NCBI GenBank assembly: GCA_036362985.1
Contig: JAYGXS010000003.1
Location: forward strand, 37,075,738-37,139,737
Length of the DNA: 64,000 bases
Origin: Ligula intestinalis
Lineage: Eukaryota > Platyhelminthes > Cestoda > Diphyllobothriidea > Diphyllobothriidae
Reading direction: 5' to 3'
Below the pieces are notes generated by a model that was given only the letters and a program-made list of their open reading frames with translations, searched no databases and was not told where the DNA came from. Below are positions 38,401 to 47,400 of this stretch, piece by piece. Each line of letters opens with the position of its first letter. The first letter of the stretch is position 1. The position numbers were made by a program, and so were the translations under genes.

Positions 38401-41400
38401 CGCTATTTTAACAAGACTATTATCACACTGAAACGCAGTAACTTTCATTGTTAGGACTACGGTAGCTGTTGACCTTCTTACTTTCTCAGATTATCGGCCG
38501 ATGGCTGGAATAAGTCACTTCAGCTGCAGTCCAGTACACAGACTGTCAGCGCAGTTTTATTCAATGATACTGCCGGGAATTAAGCAAATCTTGATAGGTT
38601 ATCAAAACGAGTTCCACGTTTCACCATCTTGAACGGATTATTTTTTAAGTTTCACTGCTTTACCAAGATGCATAGTAGGCGGAATAACGTGACCGACAAA
38701 GACCAGAGAGACTGTAGTGGTCGCTTCTGGTTTACTGGCTGTCATCAGTTGGCCATATCCAACCTCTGGGCCTCGAACCCGCGTTAATATGGCTAGAAGC
38801 CCGACGCTCTAACCACTAAGTCACGGACTCGTCCTCCGGTAGGGGCCGCTCACTGACTGTGATATGGGGCATGCTCTTTCCGTTTTGCCTTGAGGCTCAC
38901 TCTTGAGTCCCGCCAGCATCACTTTGGCAGTTTTATTTTCTATGTTTATCCGTGTATTTCATCATGAATTGCCTTTAACCTCAAAAGCCCTGATGTAATG
39001 GATCGCGAAAATAATTCCGCACGCACTTCTTCACAGAGATCAATTCGAGGTGGGTATGTACGATATTTCCGACTATTAGGGCAGCTCCCCCTTCGTCGTA
39101 GATACCTCCTTCCCTATTTTCCTGCATTATCTTCAATACAGATAACTTATTCCTCCATGCAGGGGTAAAAAAATCGATCGACGCTGCCACAGGTAATATT
39201 GAAAGTTCCGTTGTAGTACTGAGAAAGGGATTCTTGCTCTAGCCATGAAAGGCACTTAAATGTCGCTTCTGAACATGTTTCGGAGGCAACGCGCATAACT
39301 TCTTCTGTGGTCACGTTGACTAAAGCGGTCCTGTTAGGGCGACCGCTTTCGAAAAAAAACACAAGCAAGTTCCGGAGACGTTAGCTAGCCCCAAAATCGG
39401 GAAAGTTTAAAGCAAAAAAATCGATAAAGCTAACTCTGACTGGCTCGGCGAACACTTAAATTTATGTTGCGTTTTATGAATAAAGTGCTTTGACAACAGG
39501 CAACCTACCAGATTCTACGAATCCTCTGCAAGTTGAAAAAATGTGCTCTAACGGACTAAGTTGGTGCTCGCAAGCTACCATTGGCTAACTAGGTCCTTCA
39601 CCACGTCCCCCCTTTTAGGAAGAACCTGACTGCTACATTATTTTGCCCTTATTGCAAATAGGCTCCTCCACTTAATCGTTTTCGGACACCGGGGCCGAGT
39701 AGGTAAACTAAACAGGGAGCTAAGAACTCCTGCCGCCCCGCCTATAACCCCACCCCCTTCCCCTCCTCCATCTCTGTCGGGATCCAGGGCCACGCAGTCN
39801 NNNNNNNNNCGACTACTGCGGCTGCTGGTGGTGGTGCTGGTGGTGGTGCTGATGGAGGCGTTGGAGAAAGCAACCGAGTGGAGGAAAAGTAGTGAAACTG
39901 GGCTGTGGCCAGTCCTCTTATGCACAGCCTGCTTTTAGGTCCGCTAATGTGGACGCAAGAAAGAAACGATAGCCCCTTCGAGAATGGAGAATGACTGTGG
40001 GTCATCCAGGTTGGAAGTGGACGGGCAGTAAGGCAGGCAGGCAACTCCTTCTGCAGTATATAACGTTGACTAGCGTTCTCACCTGGCGATATGACTTCTT
40101 GCAGTGTGAGGTTGCGATGCTCACCAGGTAGCATTGCTTGCCAAGAAAGTTGTCGCTGAAATTCCTCCCTGTCCTCTGAATGGATAAGCTCCATGACGCT
40201 TTGATGAAGAATGTCCGACTGAGGGGCGGGGGAGGGAGAAAGAAATGAGAGCGATAACATTTTTTAAATAAAGGAGGCCGGCGCAAATGACTTCCGTTCC
40301 TTGCTGTTTTTATTTCTATGGTTGACAAAAACATGCTCAAGCGAATTTATAACGCTCAATTTGGAAAACAAAACATTGTAATAAATTCAGCACATGAACT
40401 GCTTCAAAGGCCGTCGTTGGAACCCCATTAAAGTAAAGGAAATGTTAACCGAAAAGCCGAAAAGTTTTTTCGATTAGAAAATATTACCTTGGTGGAGTTG
40501 TAAAATGGGCTAGTTCACAGCATTATCTTAAGACATTATAGCCCCTCCAGAATGCCAGTGTTTTAACCAGCTTCATTCTGACCACCCTTAATATTACACT
40601 CTGCAAAAAGGACTTCTTCGGTAATATGCTTTTTATTTCACTGATTTAGCATGCCCCTATAAAGTCAAATTTATTTTGTAGATAAGATGCATAAAGATAT
40701 TCTTCCTTGTACTTGACATCTTTAAAATTTCTCCATGAAAAAAGTTTCTAATTATAATACATTTTAAAGCCTTGAAATGTCCATTCAAAAAGTTTCCCAG
40801 CCTTCCATTTATTCAGGTTGCCTGTCAAGTGTACATGCAGGGCAAAATTTGAAGAGCCTTATATTATCGCTTCTTAATAGCTTGTATAAATGTAATATTT
40901 TCTTTACACGGAAAAGCTACAGCTTGTATTTTGAAAACCCCGAATGCAGGTGTAACAACGGGTTGGTTTCACGTTTTTTCGGTAATTTATAAACTTTTTT
41001 AAAATTAAAAAATGCCTTTTCTGTCATTATAAACTTTAAAGAACACTTAATTTGCTCTGATATGAATATAAGGAGGAATTTATTTGTACTTTTTTACATT
41101 AAATACACCTGAATTTATAATGACGAGGAAAATCAATGTAAAACCTGCATACTATTTAAGTAACCATTTTTTCATAATTGTGGCCCATGAGGCAGCTGGA
41201 AAGTAGGTTGTTCGAACGTGATTGACGTGATTATAATATCTTATGCTTATACTATCAATAATTACTCTTAAAACGCTATTTAGGTAATATTTTCTGATCA
41301 AAAGCGCAGTTCAGAATTTCAGTTTACATTTAATGAGTTAACACATATATTGAAAGGCTAGATTTCTGTCATCGCCTGCATAAACACAAGCGATCCTAAT

Positions 41401-44400
41401 TCGTTGGAGACCATGTATGCGAGTAGCGCTAGAGGCCTTGTAGTTGAGAAGACGAATCCTACCCAATCAGCGGCCAGTCCCATTTAAGTAATCGTCCCTC
41501 AATAGAGTCGAGTGTTCTATCAGCTTAGGTCAGTTCTATTAACCCCCCCCCCCCCTAGCACCATAGAAGCATTCGCTTAATCACCCAACAGAGCGCATTT
41601 TTTAACACCAGCGGCCCAGGTCCTGGACACGGGGTGTACAACTCAATCTTCGTCAGCGAAATTAAAGTCTTCAAAGCACTCCACCGGCCTTCTGCGTGCA
41701 TGCTCTTACTCTTCCAGAACTGTCTTGCTTCCCACGTGGACTCATGTTGACAAGCGTGGCTCCTGATGGTTGTTCACCTGTTTGGGACTTGTAAGTGGCA
41801 ATGATAAATGCGAGAAGACGGGAGTGCTGGCTCTAAACTGGAATGAACGACGCAGGGAGGGTGAAGGTTGTGAGAGGGGGACGGCGACTAGCACTGCACT
41901 GTGTGGCATTTAGCACTGTCATACGCCCCAGAGGGGAAAGCGCCAGAAAATGTCCGCCAGCACGCCGCCGTGGTGTCTCACCCCCTGTCCCACACCGTCC
42001 CACCTTCCTTCGATGGGCCTTTAGCTTCAAGTACGCCACACGAAGGGGGCGGGGGAGTGGCTAAAGGCGAACATCGGATATTTTATGTTCGCACCTGGTC
42101 ATTGATATACATAAATATCTCTTTACAACTGCCTTAGTAACTGGTGCACTAGGGCACGCTCTCCCTCCCACACATACAAATAGACGCGCACGAAAGTATA
42201 CCATGACCTTCAGCACAGTCCTCCCCTGTCTGTGAGTCCGATTTTCACCTTCCAACAAGGTGACTGGTGCCGTTTGGCTGTTACTCACCAGTTGACTAAT
42301 CAGCCCTGCGCGGGAGACAGAAGGCCGGCTTATTGTGCCAATAATAAAGGCTAAGTGGATTAGTTATGGACCACTCGTCAACCCCTATTGTCGGACGAGA
42401 GGAAATCATGACGCTCTCTCCGAAGTCATATTTTCAGTAGAATTTAAATGGATAAGGTCGAAATATTTTTCGTACGTGGGGACTTTCACCACCATCAGAT
42501 ACCTCGAGAACAAATCAACTACTAGAGCCCGGTTGAGAGATTATTACTCCGTTCAACTGTAGGGTCCATTCCGTGGATATTGCCAATTAAGAGATAGTGG
42601 CTGAAGTCTGCAGTGGGGAACTAAACTCACCATCAAGGTCTCCTCCAAATAGTTGGCGTGAATAAGGCTCGCTGTGTGAGCGTCTATGTGCTCTGTGACT
42701 GGGACTAATGAACGGGGCGTGGCCAAGTTGCCACTGAGAGTGGGGGAGGGACGGGGGCGACAGAGAAGCGTCTCCCACCCCGCGTCTTTGACTGTTTGAC
42801 TCTTATTGTTTGCATGCAAATCGGACCTAATTGAAGTTTGTTTTGCGTTCCGTTGCACGCAACCCAACTGATTTCACCTCATGTAGAGTATAAAAAATAG
42901 TCCGAGGTAGTGGTGAGGGTGCTGACAAGGGGTTGTCTCTGCTAGAAAGATCTCCTGTTTTTGGTTGCCTAGTTGAATGTTCTCGCGGCCTGAAATGCGG
43001 GCATCACTATCCCCTTATGACAATAAGTCCGAGGGTGCAGACACAGAAAACAGTGTAAACTATGAGTGTGAAAAATTCATTTGCATCTACATTAAACAAC
43101 TTTACCAGTGGTCGACCCTCGAGGTGCTGGTGATGAGTTCTAGATAGTACTTCGAAGCACAACTCTCTGCTCTCCTCCCCCTAAGAAACGCAGAGAATCA
43201 CTAGTTACCCACATCACCCAAAATCTGCAGATATTGTTTGCCTTTCCAATTCTTCAAAATATAACTTTTCTGTACCAAGTAATTTAGACAGACTCGACTG
43301 TATGGAATGCAATGCCTTCGCTTGAAAGTACAGATTCCGGTACTCATACGTAAATGAACTTTTTGACATTTGGACACGTGGCCAGCGCTATATTGCAGGA
43401 AAGTACGCTATTTATGCGTCCTAGCTTTAACTATTATCGTAGCTCTAAACACAACTCTAACCATAAATCCGGCCCTAGCACTGGCCCCGATCCTAACCTC
43501 ACCTGTAACTTAGCAAAAGACCACCTGTAATACGAGGAGGGGTACGTATAATCGTGCTCTAAAACTGCGACTAAAAATACAGAAAACACTTTTTACTACT
43601 TCTGCTATTGACTCTGATTATGGATCCGCAACGGGGTCCAAAACGTCAGGCGAATAAAGTTCGGCAGGAGTTTCCTTGGTAGCGCACGAATGTTCTTATT
43701 TATAGTTACATGCCTATTCCCACGCTTCTCGTAAGAAATAAACTTGGGGCTTTTTACATACGCTATCACTATCCCACCCTAACCCTAACCCCAACCCTAA
43801 CCCTTACCATAACCTTTTCCCCTATCCCAACTCTAACCCTGACAGAAATTCATTGAGTAGGCATGTAAATATAAATAAGAACATTCGTGCGCTACCAAGG
43901 AAACTCCTGCCTAAAGTTCTTGTCCTAGCGATCGCATCCGTTTCTTCTCAACTTTCTACCTTGCCCCCACACGACAAAGAATTCCGCTTTAGAACCGTTT
44001 TGGAAAACTTTTTGGATCTGACAGCAAAACGTCTATTAAGTTGTTACTAAGAGAACTTTTCAGACCGAATCTGCCCACTTCGATTGAGGTATCTAGGTAA
44101 GGATGGTCGATATGGCCTCCTAGGCAATACACGCGAATAGGAATGTCCGGTCTTATGTATAATTCCAGGATAGGTAAATATTCCCCTCTACTAATCCTTA
44201 CACCAACTTAAACCGTGCCCTTCTCCTAACCCGAACCTTCCTATAAACCCTAAGTCTACAGTTAATAATAACCCCAAACTTAATCCTTATTTACCTTAAC
44301 ACTAGATTTAGCCCTAAAATTAAACCCAACCTTAAAGCTAACCCTATTGCTGGCGCTTCTTGCACTCAGATCCTGATTAGGAGGCCAACTAAGTCGTTCC

Positions 44401-47400
44401 TAAAACTTAATTGATATGAAATTCAGAATAGTGTTTGGCCAGACATACTTATTCCTCAATGTACCTCTTCGGGGAAAAATAAAGGGAATAAAGTGTGACT
44501 ATTGTGAGGCATTCATATTAAACCTGAGTCCTTGTGACATCATTTTTACTGATACGACACCAAGCAGGTATGTGAGGAACTTTATTTTATTTCTGGAGCA
44601 AGGGCCTTATTGGTCCGGCATTTCTACTTTAAAATCGAGTCAATGAAGTATCGAGAAGCAATCAGATAAACGTTGGGAGGGGGTGGTGGATGGCAGTACT
44701 TTTGGGCGATAGATACTTGGCCGCCGCGTGCTTCTCGGCTAACAGACCGTGGTCAAGTCACTGATTGCTGGTTATTTACCACAACAACCATCTGTCTCTG
44801 ACGCAAAATTTGGGTAAAAATCCCCCGTGTTAGGCCCATTTCTTGCTTTGGACTTTTCGCTTCACATTTATCGGGGAGAGGTTATTTTCGCAAGTCCTCA
44901 CAGGCTCATTAATGTCATCGAGCGCATTTGTGACCTACACAGATATTTTGACATGCTGAGTCGTTGGACATGGAACTTGAGCGCGAATTTGTATGTTTCA
45001 AAGGAACAGAATTTCCCCTTTGTCATTGAGCCAAGCAGTGACTATCTGGCTGTTTAATGGTCAACTGTAATCTGTCAAAAGTCTTATTAAAACGGCACGA
45101 ATCCCGCTATAAAAGAAAGGGGCGTGGAGAGAGACTAAGTGGCGAGAAGAGAGGGGAGGTGAGAATTCAAACGTTTTGTGCTGCGAAAGTGTTTTAACAC
45201 CATCTATGAGGGAGTGTGACTTCTCAACTTACGTCGAATATTATCAGCGATATGCGCGAAACAAAGCACGGCTCGAATCCACCTTTTAGCGCCTCCGTTC
45301 GTTTACGGGCCCACTTAATTAGTCGAATAACTAGCCTCAAGTTTGCCTCTCCCCCGTTTCGGCGACAAGACGCATGGTTTGTTTAATTTTGTGTGAGATG
45401 GGCAACGGGGAACTGTTGATTAGAAGCTACCGTGTCTGTACAGAGTGTGCGTGCCGAAAATACTCGTTGCAATGATCATAAAGCAGAGGTAAGATATAAA
45501 ATTATACCAACAGAGGCGCCTAAATACCTGATGGAATCCCAGGTAATGTTCCACGGTTTTGCACACCGAAAAGACCTCTCCATCGCAGGAGACGATGAAA
45601 ATGAACCCGTTGAGTGCCTACAGAGTTGTAAAAAGCACAAAAATTAGAATACTAGAAGTTATTACTCTAGCGATTACTTATATGGTTGCCGCGGCAGGAC
45701 ATGGGAACAGGAACCGTCCGTACTACAGGTGGTTTTTGTTAAATTGAAGGGCAATTTGGGTTCAAACTAAAGTTTGGTTAAAGTTAAGGTTAGGGCATAA
45801 TAAAAGGTAGGATTATGGTTAAGATTAGGGTTACTATTAAGGTGTGGATTAGAGCTGGTGCTTGTGTTTAGACACGGGAGGATTTACTTATCCTGCACTT
45901 AATTGGAAGTTCATCCATGTTACAGAGGTCACTATTTCCGTGCCGTATCGGTGTGGGGCCATATGAGGGATAATGACAGCTAATACGCGCTCCTGTTTCG
46001 AACTTATTCTGCCTTCATTCAGACAGTCCTAACCTCGATTACCTGCTGGGACTGGAAACCCAAACATGCGCTCCAGTACGGGGCAGGCAGTCCATATACT
46101 GGGTCTAACCGATGGATCATAAGAACTTCATCGAAAAAAATTCGTCATTACCTCGCTCCCTGTTGCTGCAGAAGGACCTATTTCAGTTGTCCCATGCATT
46201 TTAATCTGGGGATGTGCACCATTTTTTCAGATACAGCGGAACTACACCAAAAGTATGGTAATTGTAAAAAATCGGATTTCTTACGTGAAGACTTGCTTCG
46301 CCTTCAACTTCAGTAATGTCAATTGGACAGGGATAGAGGTGGGACACCAGACGATGTTCCATTATCGGGTGATCCTGACCCAGAGCTGAAAGAAATCACA
46401 AAATTATCTCCATTAGCAATCACAGAACTTCCGAGCACTAGTTCAGTTTCCTCATGATAAAACGATCTCTTGGTTTTCGTTAATTTTTTCTTGGCCTTGA
46501 GAGGTCTCCCACCCCCGTTATGACTGGGCCCACCAATAATAGATCCCGGAAAGAAAAGGCAACAAGACAGATCCTAGGTCTGATTTAATGCTACAAACCG
46601 CTGAACCTTGGCGCCAAATGACAAGAGCCCGTGCAAATGTTCATGTTAAAAGTCGTGGTAAATGGAAAATAAAAGCAAATGAAGACCACAAAGGTTGAAT
46701 TAGTAAATTCAATCATACAGTGAGATAAGAAAAGTAGGATATAAGGTAAGCAAGTAAGTGTTCTTTCCTTATCTTTTAGTGCAAATACCTCTGCCCATTT
46801 TCTCAGCACCGGCACTGACGAGCAGGATTCGATGTCCTAATCACCAGCGCATCTAAAAAACTACGATGTCTGCATTCTTTGATTACTCGTCCACCACACT
46901 ACAGAACACCTGTTTTGATGGAACGAATAAATAATGGGTACGATGAAGAAGAAGAAGAAGAAGAAGAAGAAGAAGAAGAAGAAGACGACGTATTGATCAC
47001 CTAATTACACATACATCGAATAAATAGAACAGAAATGCACTTTCATCTTCTCTGCTATTATCAGAAAAGAATTTTTTGTATGTCTAGAACTCGGAAAGGC
47101 GAACTAGGCTATTTTATCCGCTGCAGATGGTTTTTGTTTTGGAAAGAAAAATTTACTGAAGGCCACATATTTGACATATGGTTCCTTGAAAGCTACCTCT
47201 GGTCTCCTGGCGGCGTAGTCTTACCTCACGACTGCTGCGGCCTCATGTCTGTGACCAAAAACGCACATTCCGACGGGGGCCGCCGTTCGAGCATGCGGAT
47301 AGGTGGTGGAACGAGAACACGGGGTGGGGGCGGGTGGCAAGGGGTGAAACCTGAAGGGCGCGCTCGAGGGGGTGTCCTGGCTGTCAGAGTCGGATGAGAG

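Noticed and set aside
38757..38828. Functional tRNA gene
   Set aside because: Promoter boxes are present, but the acceptor stem does not pair and the anticodon arm is poor; better explained as a SINE head.
42553..42867. Minus-strand frame with a good acceptor (CACTCTCAG) and donor (TTGATG|GTGAGT), first thought to be an AhR exon
   Set aside because: It lies between the two PAS-A exons, whose junction (LGFHQ then SDILHQ) is already complete. Its peptide does not resemble AhR and it would break the PAS fold.
43775..43845. Interstitial telomere or chromosome-fusion scar
   Set aside because: The CCCTAA units are enclosed by 54-bp inverted repeats with an 8-bp target duplication, so they are transposon cargo.
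46021..46110. Minus-strand ACLGFQSQQ followed by GTAATC, resembling the end of the PAS-A exon
   Set aside because: The upstream part does not match PAS-A, and a perfect 90-nt exon with ALNGF and YLGFHQ exists at 45528-45617.
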